Source: Craterilacuibacter sinensis
Lineage (GTDB): Bacteria; Pseudomonadota; Gammaproteobacteria; Burkholderiales; Chromobacteriaceae
DNA length: 64,000 nucleotides
NCBI RefSeq assembly: GCF_009831765.1
Contig: NZ_WSSB01000007.1
Location: 1 to 64,000 of the forward strand
Direction of reading: 5' to 3'
Shown here: one piece after another, positions 35,174-43,903 of the stretch
How positions within the stretch are numbered: position 1 is the first letter of the stretch
Layout of the letters: each line of letters opens with the position of its first letter
Program-made: the position numbers and the translations under genes
Notes under the pieces: model-generated
Database searches by the model: none
What the model saw: only the letters and a program-made list of their open reading frames with translations
Told to the model about the DNA's origin: nothing

Positions 35174-35503
35174 TCAGCTTCCCCGGTAGGTGCTGTAGCC
35201 GTAGGGCGATAGCAATAGCGGCAGGTGCAGCGAGGGCGCGGAGTCATCGACCAAAAAGTGGATATCAATCAGGTCAAAAAACGGGATGCACCCTTTCGCG
35301 CCCAGATAATCGGTGACTAAGAAGCGCAGGGTATAGCGGCCGCTTCGCCAGGCATGGCCTTGCAGCAGCGGAATGTCTAGCCTGCCATCGGCATTGCTGT
35401 GTGCGCTGGCGAGTACTTGTCCATCCTGAAGCAGGATGACGGGTATGCCGGCTGCAGGCAGTCCGCGGCTAGTGTCGAGAATGTGGGTGGTCAGTTTTCC
35501 CAT
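35174..35503 (-). CDS. uraH: 5-hydroxyisourate hydrolase (transthyretin-like) UraH
   Basis: A 109-residue protein of normal family length, beginning MGKLTTHILDTSRGLPA and ending with the diagnostic YRGS tetrapeptide. It hydrolyses 5-hydroxyisourate to OHCU. The frame is open upstream to 35731, but I choose ATG 35503 because homology begins there and a sigma-54-like promoter (35542-35556) lies inside the would-be extension. It is the first gene of uraH-xdhABC. Confidence 0.92.
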   Translation of the reverse strand: MGKLTTHILDTSRGLPAAGIPVILLQDGQVLASAHSNADGRLDIPLLQGHAWRSGRYTLRFLVTDYLGAKGCIPFFDLIDIHFLVDDSAPSLHLPLLLSPYGYSTYRGS

Positions 35504-35541
35504 GGCAACGGCCCGCTGGATGATGTCGATGCCAGTCTCTA

Positions 35542-35556
35542 GCAAGTGCCGTTCCT
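35542..35556 (-). promoter_or_regulatory. sigma-54-like promoter of uraH-xdhABC
   Basis: The minus strand reads AGGAACGGCACTTGC, aligned to TGGCACG-N4-TTGC with two mismatches in the -24 box and an intact -12 box. Start predicted near 35530, 27 nt before uraH. Confidence 0.5.
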
Positions 35557-35748
35557 GCGGTAGCCTCAAGTACCGATAAACGGTATCGGCATTCTTAAAT
35601 AAAGCTATTGCTTCTATCTCGCCTGAGCGTGCTCTCCGACGCTCCTGTTCGCTTGTGGCATGGCGCGTGCTTTGTTCGTTTTGTATATCAACCAGCAATA
35701 CGCCAATAGCTGTTGGCTCATGGTGTGGCACACAGGACGGGAGGGGTT

Positions 35749-36714
35749 ATGCGCGGCATTCCATCGTGGGACGGGGTAGACATTCACTTATTGAAGGTAC
35801 TCAACGTCTTGTTGAACGAATGTAGTGTTTCGCGCGCGGCGCTCAAGTTGGGCTTGTCCCAGCCGGCGGTCAGTACAGCGCTCAAGCGTCTGCGCGAAAT
35901 CAGTGGCGATCCGCTACTGGTACGGGGCCGTTTTGGGATGACGCCCACCGCGCTCGGGCTTGCGTTGCACGACACGGTAAGGGCAGCACTAGAAAAACTC
36001 GAGCTGATGACCTTTGTCGGTAAGCCTCCATTCGAGGCGTCGCAAACGCGGCAGGCATTCAGTATCGCCAGTCCGGATTACCTGAACGCAGGGCACCTGG
36101 GGCGTCTGGTCGGGCGTGTGAATCGTCTGGCTTCTGGCGCGACGATTACGATGCATGCGCTAGGTCCGGATTATGACTGGCTGGGCGCCTTGGAGTCCGG
36201 GGAGATTGATTGCGTCATCGGCAACTGGCCGGAGCCTCCCGAGCATCTGCGCACAGCGCCGTTATTCGAGACGGACTTCGTGGTTCTGATGCGCAGTGGG
36301 CATCCTTTGCTGGGTAGCGGGCTGACGACTGATACCTATTTGGGGGCTGGGCATCTGGCACCGACGCCGCATAGTGCCGGTCCACGGGGGAGTCTCGACA
36401 TGTACTTTGCGCGCGAGCGTCTGCGCCGCCATGTGGCTGCCCAGGTGCCTTACTTCAACTTAGCGCCCTATCTATTGTTGCAAAGCGATCTGCTGTTTAC
36501 CTGTTCGCGGCAGTTTGCCGAGCATTATGCCGGCTTGCTGCCGGTCGAATACTTGCCGCTGCCGATGTCGTTGCCTGCGGTACGCTACTACTTGCTCTGG
36601 CACGAGCGCAGCCATTACAGCGAGGCGGATCGCTGGTTCCGGGATCAGGTCATGTCGACGATGCGGGACGATGAGCCGCTCAGCCCTCGTCCGCGACACG
36701 CGCTGCCAGTCTGA
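35749..36714 (+). CDS. LysR-family regulator of the purine catabolic genes
   Basis: A 321-residue LTTR of the NodD/NahR-like type, with N-terminal helix-turn-helix (SVSRAALKLGLSQPAVSTAL) and an effector domain. The ATG at 35749 follows GGGAGGGG. It is divergent from uraH-xdhABC and convergent with uraD, whose 3' end it overlaps by 35 bp. Position makes it the probable local activator responding to urate or another intermediate, possibly acting at the dyads before puuD. Confidence 0.85.
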   Translation: MRGIPSWDGVDIHLLKVLNVLLNECSVSRAALKLGLSQPAVSTALKRLREISGDPLLVRGRFGMTPTALGLALHDTVRAALEKLELMTFVGKPPFEASQTRQAFSIASPDYLNAGHLGRLVGRVNRLASGATITMHALGPDYDWLGALESGEIDCVIGNWPEPPEHLRTAPLFETDFVVLMRSGHPLLGSGLTTDTYLGAGHLAPTPHSAGPRGSLDMYFARERLRRHVAAQVPYFNLAPYLLLQSDLLFTCSRQFAEHYAGLLPVEYLPLPMSLPAVRYYLLWHERSHYSEADRWFRDQVMSTMRDDEPLSPRPRHALPV

Positions 36715-37204
36715 AGCCGGCAATCAGCGCGATTTGCTGTAGTGCGGCAGAAAATTCTTCAGCTGGCGTTTGCTGCAGGCGCTGTTCCAGTTCGTTTGCG
36801 ATCTGTTCCGAGGTGCGTCCTTGTACTGCGACGATGAATGGAAATCCGAATTTCTCCCGATAGCGGGCATTGAGGCGTTGCATACAAGACAGCGCAGCCT
36901 GATCCAGCGTACTCAGTCCTGCCTTCTCTTGCTCCTGTGTCGATGCCGGGCTCAATTGTCCCGCGTTCGCGGCAGTGCCAGCCAGTTCCGGGTGGGCGCA
37001 GATCAACTGTTGCTGCTGGATGGGGGGGGCATCGAGCATGGCATGGTTAAGCGCGATCAGCAGCGATTCACGGCTTGCAAACGGGCGCGCATCCCAAGCC
37101 CGTTCAGCGACCCAGTCGCTGTGTTCGTAAATGCCGGCCAGAGCGGCGATGAAATCAGCGTGGTTAAGACGGGAAAGCGCGCTGGGCAGAAGCAGCGTGG
37201 GCAT
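36680..37204 (-). CDS. uraD: OHCU decarboxylase UraD
   Basis: A 174-residue enzyme with the HPELAG motif (catalytic His), the S-x-x-EQ-x-x-AG segment and FGFPFIVAV, all typical of UraD. It converts OHCU to S-allantoin. It is alone on its strand between the LysR gene and puuD; its 3' end overlaps the LysR gene by 35 bp tail to tail. Confidence 0.94.
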   Translation of the reverse strand: MPTLLLPSALSRLNHADFIAALAGIYEHSDWVAERAWDARPFASRESLLIALNHAMLDAPPIQQQQLICAHPELAGTAANAGQLSPASTQEQEKAGLSTLDQAALSCMQRLNARYREKFGFPFIVAVQGRTSEQIANELEQRLQQTPAEEFSAALQQIALIAGFRLAARVADEG

Positions 37205-37275
37205 TAAAAACTTCCTCCATGGTAGGTATGCCCTGAATTATCGATATCAGCTGTTTTTACGCCAATGCGAAAAAC

Positions 37276-37294
37276 CACATATGCCCCTTATGTG
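37276..37294. promoter_or_regulatory. dyad CACATA-N7-TATGTG (operator candidate 1)
   Basis: A perfect 6-bp inverted repeat with 7-bp spacer in the uraD-puuD gap, containing a T-N11-A LysR-box-like core. A second dyad with the same arms and spacer is 38 bp downstream. Confidence 0.6.
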
Positions 37295-37314
37295 TATTTC
37301 GATAACGGGTAACG

Positions 37315-37331
37315 CACATGGCAAATATGTG
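37315..37331. promoter_or_regulatory. dyad CACAT-N7-ATGTG (operator candidate 2)
   Basis: Same arms (5 bp) and 7-bp spacer as the dyad at 37276-37294. Both lie 80-140 bp upstream of puuD and about 70-130 bp upstream of uraD. Confidence 0.55.
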
Positions 37332-37413
37332 GGAATGGCAATAAAGGGTATCGCCCCCCGAATGTGGAAAACGTCGAATAATCGCCAAGACAACATAAGG
37401 GAGCACCCGACAC

Positions 37414-38610
37414 ATGGATGGATATTGGTTGGACTGGGCCGGTTTGCTATTACGCTGGCTACACGTAGTCGCTGCGATCGCCTGGATCGGCGCATCGTTT
37501 TATTTTGTTTGGCTGGATAATCATCTGATCCCACCGCAGGAGCCAGCACTGCAGGCGAAAGGCGTCAGCGGTGAATTATGGGCCGTTCATGGCGGCGGAT
37601 TCTACAACCCGCAAAAGTATCGGCTGGCGCCGCCGGTATTGCCCGAGAAACTGCATTGGTTCCGCTGGGAGGCTTACACGACCTGGCTGTCCGGGATGGC
37701 CTTGCTCACTGCGCTGTATTTTCTTCGCCCCGGTTATCTGGTTGATCCCTCGGTGGCCGCGCTGGCGCAATGGCAGGCGGTCATGCTGGCGCTGGGGGGG
37801 CTATTGCTGGGTACCGTGCTGTACGAAGGCGTGTGTCGCGTGTTTGCCAGCAAGCCTGTTGTGCTAGCGTCTCTTTTGCTCGGTTTAGTCGGTGCGCTCT
37901 GTTTTGCCTTTGCACAATATTTTGCACCCCGTGCCGCGTTTTTGCTGACCGGCGCGACGCTGGCCTGCTGGATGGCAGGGAATGTGCTGTGGGTCATCAT
38001 CCCCGGTCAACGCCGAATGGTCGCCGCCATTGCGGCACAGCGGCAGCCGGATGTAAGCGATGGTTTACGCGGCAAGCAGCGCTCGTTGCACAACAACTAC
38101 CTGACCTTGCCGGTCTTGTTGGCGATGATCAGCAACCACTACGCCTTTCTTTACCAGCAGGAGCAATCGTGGCTGGTACTGTGGCTGCTGATGCTGGCCG
38201 GTGCTCTTATCCGCCATTTTTTCAATAGACGCCACCATGGCGTGGCCGATTGGCGATTTCCTCTGGGAGCCTGTCTGCTACTGGCGCTGGTGGCATGGCG
38301 TGTCGCACCGCAACCCGCTGCACCCGTCGTGCGCGCTGAGGGAGTGGATGAGGTTCAGGTGCAGCGCGTGCTGACAGAGCGTTGCGTGTCCTGCCATGCA
38401 GCAAAGCCGACGCAAGCCGGGTTTGCCGCACCGCCGGCCGGGCTACGTCTGGATGACCGTCATGCCATCGCGGCTAATGCGGTGCGCATTCACCAGCAGG
38501 TTGTACTCAGCCGCACCATGCCGCTGGCCAATCTGACCCAGATGACCGAAAGCGAGCGGCAGTTGATTAGCCGCTGGTTTGCTGCACAGGGGCAAGGGGG
38601 TCAGCCGTGA
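37414..38610 (+). CDS. puuD: membrane-bound urate hydroxylase PuuD with cytochrome c domain
   Basis: A 398-residue protein: about eight or nine membrane segments over residues 1-300 (WLHVVAAIAWIGASFYF at the start), then a periplasmic c-type cytochrome domain with haem motif CVSCH (about residue 325). It oxidises urate to 5-hydroxyisourate and feeds electrons to the respiratory chain instead of making peroxide. It heads a four-gene operon with overlapping starts and stops (puuD-puuE-alc-allA). Confidence 0.93.
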   Translation: MDGYWLDWAGLLLRWLHVVAAIAWIGASFYFVWLDNHLIPPQEPALQAKGVSGELWAVHGGGFYNPQKYRLAPPVLPEKLHWFRWEAYTTWLSGMALLTALYFLRPGYLVDPSVAALAQWQAVMLALGGLLLGTVLYEGVCRVFASKPVVLASLLLGLVGALCFAFAQYFAPRAAFLLTGATLACWMAGNVLWVIIPGQRRMVAAIAAQRQPDVSDGLRGKQRSLHNNYLTLPVLLAMISNHYAFLYQQEQSWLVLWLLMLAGALIRHFFNRRHHGVADWRFPLGACLLLALVAWRVAPQPAAPVVRAEGVDEVQVQRVLTERCVSCHAAKPTQAGFAAPPAGLRLDDRHAIAANAVRIHQQVVLSRTMPLANLTQMTESERQLISRWFAAQGQGGQP

Positions 38611-39542
38611 TGACGTCCTATCCGCGTGATTTGACCGGTTACGGCCGCAATCTGCCTGCCGTGCAATGGCCGGGTGCTGCCCGAGTGGCGGTGCAGTTCG
38701 TGCTCAATTTCGAGGAGGGGGGGGAGTGTTCCGTCCTGCACGGGGATGCGACTTCGGAACAGTTCCTGTCAGAAATCATCGGCGCCACCGCCTACCCTGA
38801 CCGGCACCTGTCGATGGAGTCTATCTATGAATTCGGTTCGCGGGTCGGGGTGTGGCGCATCCTGCGTGAATTCGAGCGGCGTGGCTTGCCGCTGACGGTA
38901 TTCGGCGTAGCCATGGCGCTGGAGCGCGTACCAGAAATCGCCGCGGCTTGCGTCGAGCTTGGGCACGAAATCGCCAGCCATGGCTGGCGCTGGATTCATT
39001 ACCAGACGGTCGATCTTGAAACCGAGCGCGCGCACATGGCACGTGCAGTGGAGGTACTCACACGGCTGACCGGCGCACCCCCTTTGGGATGGTATACCGG
39101 GCGGGACAGCCCGAGCACGCGCAGCTTGTTGGTCGAGCATGGCGGTTTTTTGTACGACAGCGACTATTACGGCGATGAACTTCCGTTCTGGACCGAGGTG
39201 GAGACCCTCGGCGGTGCCCGCCATCCGCACCTGATCGTGCCCTATACGCTGGACTGCAATGATATGCGCTTCGCCACCGCACAGGGTTTCAATACCGGCG
39301 AGCAGTTCTTCCAATACCTGAAGGATAGTTTCGATGTGCTGTATGCCGAAGGCGGCGACACGCCACGGATGCTGTCCATAGGCATGCATTGCCGCTTGCT
39401 TGGGCGCCCGGGCCGCTTTGCCGCGCTGAAGCGCTTTCTTGATTACCTTGAACAGCACGACCGTATCTGGGTCTGCCGTCGAGTCGATATTGCCCGTCAC
39501 TGGCATTTACATCATCCGTTTATACCAAGGAGCGCTCCATGA
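38610..39542 (+). CDS. puuE: allantoinase PuuE (polysaccharide-deacetylase-like)
   Basis: A 310-residue NodB-fold hydrolase of the PuuE type, beginning SYPRDLTGYGRN and containing FVLNFEEGGE, GHEIASHGWRW (metal-binding His) and TGRDSPSTR. It opens S-allantoin to allantoate. Its ATG at 38610 overlaps the puuD stop by 1 nt. Confidence 0.94.
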   Translation: MTSYPRDLTGYGRNLPAVQWPGAARVAVQFVLNFEEGGECSVLHGDATSEQFLSEIIGATAYPDRHLSMESIYEFGSRVGVWRILREFERRGLPLTVFGVAMALERVPEIAAACVELGHEIASHGWRWIHYQTVDLETERAHMARAVEVLTRLTGAPPLGWYTGRDSPSTRSLLVEHGGFLYDSDYYGDELPFWTEVETLGGARHPHLIVPYTLDCNDMRFATAQGFNTGEQFFQYLKDSFDVLYAEGGDTPRMLSIGMHCRLLGRPGRFAALKRFLDYLEQHDRIWVCRRVDIARHWHLHHPFIPRSAP

Positions 39543-40558
39543 TTCCTCCCCTGACAGCTCCTGCGGCCGATTTGCCGGCCTGGGCCCGCAACAGCGTCAA
39601 CCTTGCCGATATGCGCCTCGGCGCGGTGGCGCTGACCTGCTCTGATGATTTTTTTGCGCCCATGTCTCGCTTGCTGGCTCCGGATGCAGCACAGTTTTTC
39701 CCTGGTCGCTACGACGATAACGGCAAATGGATGGACGGTTGGGAGTCGCGCCGGCGCCGCAGTGGGGGAAATGACTGGTGCGTGGTGCGATTGGCTTGCC
39801 CTGGGCAGCTTGTAGGCGTGGATATCGATACCAGCTTTTTTACCGGCAATTACCCGCCGGCCGCAGCGCTCGAGGGCTGTCTTGTCGGGGCTGACCCGCT
39901 GCTCGAGTCGTCGTGGCAAACACTACTGCCTGTTACGGCGTTAACAGGGAATGCCCACCATTTGTTGCCATTGCATAGCCATACGCAGTTGTTCAGTCAT
40001 GTGCGGCTACATATTTTTCCCGACGGCGGCGTGGCGCGCTTACGTGTCTACGGGCAGCCCCGGCAGGGTGCCCAGTTGCCGAACGAGGCTGGCCTGTTCG
40101 AGTTGTCGGCCTTGATTGGCGGCGCCCGGGCAGCGGTCTGGAATGACGCGCATTACGGGACGCCGGACAAATTACTGCTGCCAGGCCGAGGTCTGGATAT
40201 GGGCGATGGCTGGGAGACGAGACGGCGGCGTGAACCGGGGCACGACTGGTGCGTGATCGCACTGGGTGCGCCTGGCGTACCGGTGCTGATCGAAGTCGAT
40301 ACCGCACACTTCAAGGGAAATTTTCCGGATCGCTGCTCCTTGCAAGGCGCATGGCTGCCTGATGCCGCTCCGGCTGCCTTGCCTGCGCAGTCACAATTCT
40401 GGCCTACGCTTTTATCCGAACAGCCACTGTCGGCAGATTCGATTCACCATTTCAATTTGGAGGGAGCGGCTGCGGTGACGCATGTGCGGTTCAATCTGCA
40501 TCCTGACGGAGGCGTATCTCGGCTCCGCGTGTGGGGCCAACCGGTCGATTTGCCATGA
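39539..40558 (+). CDS. alc: allantoicase
   Basis: A 339-residue protein made of two tandem allantoicase (galactose-binding-like) domains; the repeat is visible as GWESRRRRS..DWCVVRL near residue 64 and GWETRRRRE..DWCVIAL near 222. It splits allantoate to ureidoglycolate and urea. AAGGAG precedes the start, and there are 4-nt overlaps with puuE and allA. Confidence 0.95.
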   Translation: MIPPLTAPAADLPAWARNSVNLADMRLGAVALTCSDDFFAPMSRLLAPDAAQFFPGRYDDNGKWMDGWESRRRRSGGNDWCVVRLACPGQLVGVDIDTSFFTGNYPPAAALEGCLVGADPLLESSWQTLLPVTALTGNAHHLLPLHSHTQLFSHVRLHIFPDGGVARLRVYGQPRQGAQLPNEAGLFELSALIGGARAAVWNDAHYGTPDKLLLPGRGLDMGDGWETRRRREPGHDWCVIALGAPGVPVLIEVDTAHFKGNFPDRCSLQGAWLPDAAPAALPAQSQFWPTLLSEQPLSADSIHHFNLEGAAAVTHVRFNLHPDGGVSRLRVWGQPVDLP

Positions 40559-41061
40559 AAACCTTGCAGCTGGAAGCACTGACTGCGGCATCCTTCGCGC
40601 CGTTCGGGCAGGTCATTGAAGCCGGTAGCCTGGCGTCTCACTATCCGATCAACGGCGGAAGCTGCACCCGCTACCATGATCTGGCCAGACTGGACCCCGG
40701 TTTCGGCGGTGAACTGATCGCTAGCGTGTTCCGTGCACAGCCGACCCCGCTGCCGCGCTCGGTCGCGCTACTTGAACGCCATCCGCTGGCGTCCCAGGCA
40801 TTTATCCCGCTATCGGGCCGGCCATTTCTGGTGCTGGTTGGCATGCCGTCGCCAAAGCCTGATCCAAATTCGATCCGCTTATTTATGGCCGAGGCTTCTC
40901 AGGGGGTGAATATCAATCGTGCAGTTTGGCACCACTCGTTATTGGCACTGGATGCTATCAGCGATTTTCTGGTATTGGATCGTAAGGGACCGGGCGCCAA
41001 TTGCGATGAGGCTTGGCTCGATGAGCCCCTGTGGTTGGGGGCGCTGGCAGGGTCTCGGTAA
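40555..41061 (+). CDS. allA: ureidoglycolate lyase AllA
   Basis: A 168-residue cupin-fold enzyme of normal length, beginning MKTLQLEALTAASFAPFG and containing HPLASQAFIPLSGRPF and GVNINRAVWHHSLLAL. It cleaves ureidoglycolate to glyoxylate and urea, giving substrate for urease. The ATG at 40555 overlaps the alc stop. Confidence 0.95.
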   Translation: MKTLQLEALTAASFAPFGQVIEAGSLASHYPINGGSCTRYHDLARLDPGFGGELIASVFRAQPTPLPRSVALLERHPLASQAFIPLSGRPFLVLVGMPSPKPDPNSIRLFMAEASQGVNINRAVWHHSLLALDAISDFLVLDRKGPGANCDEAWLDEPLWLGALAGSR

Positions 41062-41077
41062 TTTTCATGCATAACTA

Positions 41078-41834
41078 GGGGCTGTTGACGTTTCGAGGCA
41101 GGGGGAGAAAAGAGAGGGGCAAACCCGCAGAATTAAGGCTCCTACACCGATCTCCCTGCAGGTTTGCAATGCCACGATTGATGCTCATGCGCGTCGGTTG
41201 CCCATGGCGGGACTTGCCTAGCGCTTTTGGCGGCTGGAACTCGATCTACAAGCGCTTCAATGCTTGGTCTGCTGCCGGCAAATGGCTCAGAATTTTCAAG
41301 ACCTTATTGATTGATCCCGATTTCGAGTGGGTGTTCATCGATGGAATCTATGCGAAAGCCCACCAACATAGCACCGGCGCAGCCGGTAAGCAGCCTGAGG
41401 CCATCGGAAAAAGTCAAGCAGGTAACACGAGAAAAATCCACTTGGCGGTGGATGCGTATGGCTTGCCTGTGGCGTTTGAAGTTACCGGGGGTGAGGTCAA
41501 CGACTGTACCGCTGCCCCCGAACTGATTGCTCAACTGCCATTGGCCGAGGTGATCGTGGCAGACAAAGGCTATGACAGTGAGCGTATTCGGCGCCAAATT
41601 GAGGCACAGGGAGCGCGCCCTGTCATTCCAAGAAAACGGAATTCGGTCAAGGGAAATGCGGATCTGGATCGGGGGCTGTATTGTTGCCGACATCTGGTGG
41701 AGAACGCCTTTGCGCGGCTGAAGCATTACCGAGTCGTGGCGTTCCGATACGATAAGTTGAAGCGTAATTACGAAAGCGTGGTGGCCATGGCGTGTGCGTT
41801 TTTATGGCTGCCAATGTGAAACGTCAACAGCCCC
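41078..41834 (+). mobile_element. IS5-family insertion sequence, shortened
   Basis: Terminal inverted repeats begin GGGGCTGTTGACGTTT on both ends, flanked by CTA on the left and TAG on the right, which fits a TA or CTAG target duplication. At about 757 bp it is shorter than typical IS427-group members (about 830-870 bp). It inserted just after allA. Confidence 0.85.
41169..41819 (+). CDS. IS5-family transposase, N-terminally truncated
   Basis: 216 residues from ATG 41169, the first with homology nearby (GCPWRDLPSAFGGWNSIYKRF). DDE residues are in VFIDGIYAKAHQ, VADKGYDSE and VENAFARLK, all present. About 50 residues of the usual N-terminal DNA-binding region are missing, explained by an internal deletion near 41110-41170, so mobility is doubtful. 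Confidence 0.8.
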   Translation: MPRLMLMRVGCPWRDLPSAFGGWNSIYKRFNAWSAAGKWLRIFKTLLIDPDFEWVFIDGIYAKAHQHSTGAAGKQPEAIGKSQAGNTRKIHLAVDAYGLPVAFEVTGGEVNDCTAAPELIAQLPLAEVIVADKGYDSERIRRQIEAQGARPVIPRKRNSVKGNADLDRGLYCCRHLVENAFARLKHYRVVAFRYDKLKRNYESVVAMACAFLWLPM

Positions 41835-41937
41835 TAGGGCTTTTTTGCGTTTTGGCCCAATTTTGCCCCACGGCTGCCGGCATGAATGCTCTGCTATGCT
41901 CCTATGTTGTCGCCCGAGCCGGATAAGGATAGTCATC

Positions 41938-42345
41938 ATGTACAGGATCAGTTTTTTGCTATTAAGCGTCGTGCTGCTGGGTGGGTGCGCCTCGTCGCAA
42001 GCTGTCCAGGCTCCGCCATCAACAGATGCCGGGCAGGCGTTACGGATAGGGGAGGCGGATAACGGCTTGACGCTGCAGATGCAGCGCGGCCAGCGCTTGC
42101 TGCTGGCTGTGCCGGCTACCCCATCTACCGGCTATGTCTGGCAAGCCTCGGGTTTTGCACCGGTGCTGGCGCAGCAGGGCGAGGCATAATTTGTGGCGAA
42201 TGGCAGCATGCCGGGCAGTGGCGGGGTCGAAACCTGGTCTTTTGTGGCCGACAAGGAGGGTATCACGCAGTTGCGACTGCGCTATTTGCGGCCATGGGAA
42301 GCGATGCCGCTACGTGAACTGAACTACCGCGTCGAGGTCAATTGA
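41938..42345 (+). pseudogene. chagasin-like (I42) protease inhibitor lipoprotein gene with in-frame stop
   Basis: The ATG at 41938 opens a lipoprotein signal (LLGGCASS), followed by TPSTGYVW, the first inhibitor loop of chagasin proteins. A TAA at 42187-42189 interrupts it. The same frame then continues with GSGGVETWSF and LRYLRPWE, the second and third chagasin loops, to TGA at 42343. One nonsense codon in an otherwise intact 135-codon gene indicates recent inactivation or a sequencing error. Confidence 0.8.
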
Positions 42346-42376
42346 TTGACCTTTTTATCGCAGTCCCTGCGGGATG

Positions 42377-42410
42377 CAAAAAAGGCGCACGACTTGCATG
42401 CGCCTTTATT
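42377..42410. terminator. bidirectional terminator between convergent genes
   Basis: AAAGGCGCA and TGCGCCTTT pair around a 9-nt loop with an A-run before and T-rich sequence after. It serves the minus-strand lipoprotein gene and the chagasin-like gene. Confidence 0.82.
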
Positions 42411-42425
42411 TATGGGGTGCGTCAA

Positions 42426-43673
42426 TTATTTGACGCGTTTGAATACCATCGGTTGGGTAGTGTTATCCGCCGCAGTCAATGTAAGGCTATCCCCGCTTAC
42501 CGTCAGTGGCAATGTCTGGTCAATACCAACCGAGGACACATGATTGCCATAATCACCCTTATCCACGGTGGCTTCGCTGGCGTGCGATAGACCCCACCAG
42601 CCGGTCTGGTCTTTCAGAACTTGGTAGTTCAGGGTGTTGCTATCCCATGTGTACTTGCCGATTTCAAAGCCATTACATGCGCTGGGCTTCTCTTTACTTA
42701 CAAGATCACATCCATTGCTACCTGTTTCCACCATCAGATACTTGGTGACTCCAGTTGTTTTTCCGGTGTTGTAGAAGGTCAGTAGCACATCGTTATTTCC
42801 GGCTTTAACAGTCCAGCTACCAAACAACGGCTTCTCTGCAAAAGGTGTCAAACGCTCAAATTGGTGGCTAGCTTGATTGTCCTTGACTTGAAGAACGCCA
42901 TCCTTGAGTGTGAAATTGAACGTACCTTGCGGATGGGAAAGCCCCCATTCACCATTGGTGTCAAGCTGCGGGCGAGCCTTAAACTCGCCAGTACTGGCAT
43001 TCCAGTTATAGCTGCCACGCTCAATACCCGATTGCCCGCTGCTATCCTTGTCGCCATCCTGGGCCATGACATAAGTGCCATCAGGCAGGAAGGTCAGCAG
43101 TACCAGTGGGTCGGTATCTCCTTGTGTCATCCGCCACGACCCGGCAATTCCTGCGGTCGCCAGTGCCGCATTCATATGCGCTGCGGCCTTGTCTTCGGTA
43201 ACCAGTGGTTTGGGCAATGCCGTGCTCGCTGCAGTGTCGAAGTCTGGTGATTTGACGTTCAGATTCACAGCTTTTAGCTGCTCAAGCAGGGCGCGTGAAA
43301 TCGAGATGCCGTTTTCCGGATTGCCGTCATCATCCAGCGTTTGCAACAATTGTGCGATATTGATCGCGATAGCACTTGCCTGTGCGTCGTCCCCTGCCAG
43401 CATCAAGGGTGTGACCAGCGCAGCGGCTTTGGCCTCAGGCAGTTGGATGCCGCCGATGGAGAAGGTTACGCTCTCACCCGGCAAATAGCGGAACTCGCCT
43501 TTTTCATTGGTGTAGCCGGATTGTGTCGCCGTTTTGTACGCGACACCCGCCACTACGCTGTCCTTGAATACGCCCGTCTGTGTTGCCGTCGCCGTTGAAC
43601 TGCTACCTCCGCTGCCGCCGCAAGCAGCCAGAATGACAGGTAGCGTGATGGCTAGTAAGTGTTTGCTTTTCAT
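42426..43673 (-). CDS. lipoprotein of unknown function with two repeated domains
   Basis: A 415-residue protein with a lipobox LAAC (lipidated Cys18) and a Gly/Ser/Thr-rich linker. An N-terminal part (about 35-175) resembles surface lipoproteins with a carboxypeptidase-regulatory-like start (GVAYKTATQSGYTNEKGEFRY). Two lipocalin-like beta modules follow, beginning GSWRMTQGDTDP (about 180) and GSWTVKAGNNDV (about 285), each ending in a WGLSH segment. Function unknown. It has its own terminator. Confidence 0.75.
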   Translation of the reverse strand: MKSKHLLAITLPVILAACGGSGGSSSTATATQTGVFKDSVVAGVAYKTATQSGYTNEKGEFRYLPGESVTFSIGGIQLPEAKAAALVTPLMLAGDDAQASAIAINIAQLLQTLDDDGNPENGISISRALLEQLKAVNLNVKSPDFDTAASTALPKPLVTEDKAAAHMNAALATAGIAGSWRMTQGDTDPLVLLTFLPDGTYVMAQDGDKDSSGQSGIERGSYNWNASTGEFKARPQLDTNGEWGLSHPQGTFNFTLKDGVLQVKDNQASHQFERLTPFAEKPLFGSWTVKAGNNDVLLTFYNTGKTTGVTKYLMVETGSNGCDLVSKEKPSACNGFEIGKYTWDSNTLNYQVLKDQTGWWGLSHASEATVDKGDYGNHVSSVGIDQTLPLTVSGDSLTLTAADNTTQPMVFKRVK

Positions 43674-43903
43674 ATATCCCCCTTCTGTTTGTGGTGCTCC
43701 TTTAAGTAAAAATTAGGACTAGTCAGAAAAGCCGGGCTTGATCTATGTCAAATGATTTTACGCTCAGATTTAATGGGACTAATTTTTGATGTTTTTATAT
43801 TGATAACACACTGATGTTTATAGTTTTTTTATGTGTTTATTGTGGTGGAAATGGTCTTGATGTGCTGTTGGTTTTTGATTGCCCAGCAAGCCGGGCCGGT
43901 TTG

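Noticed and set aside
35504-35731. N-terminal extension of UraH
   Set aside because: No homology, overlaps the divergent LysR start region, and contains a sigma-54-like promoter; the family begins at the ATG at 35503.
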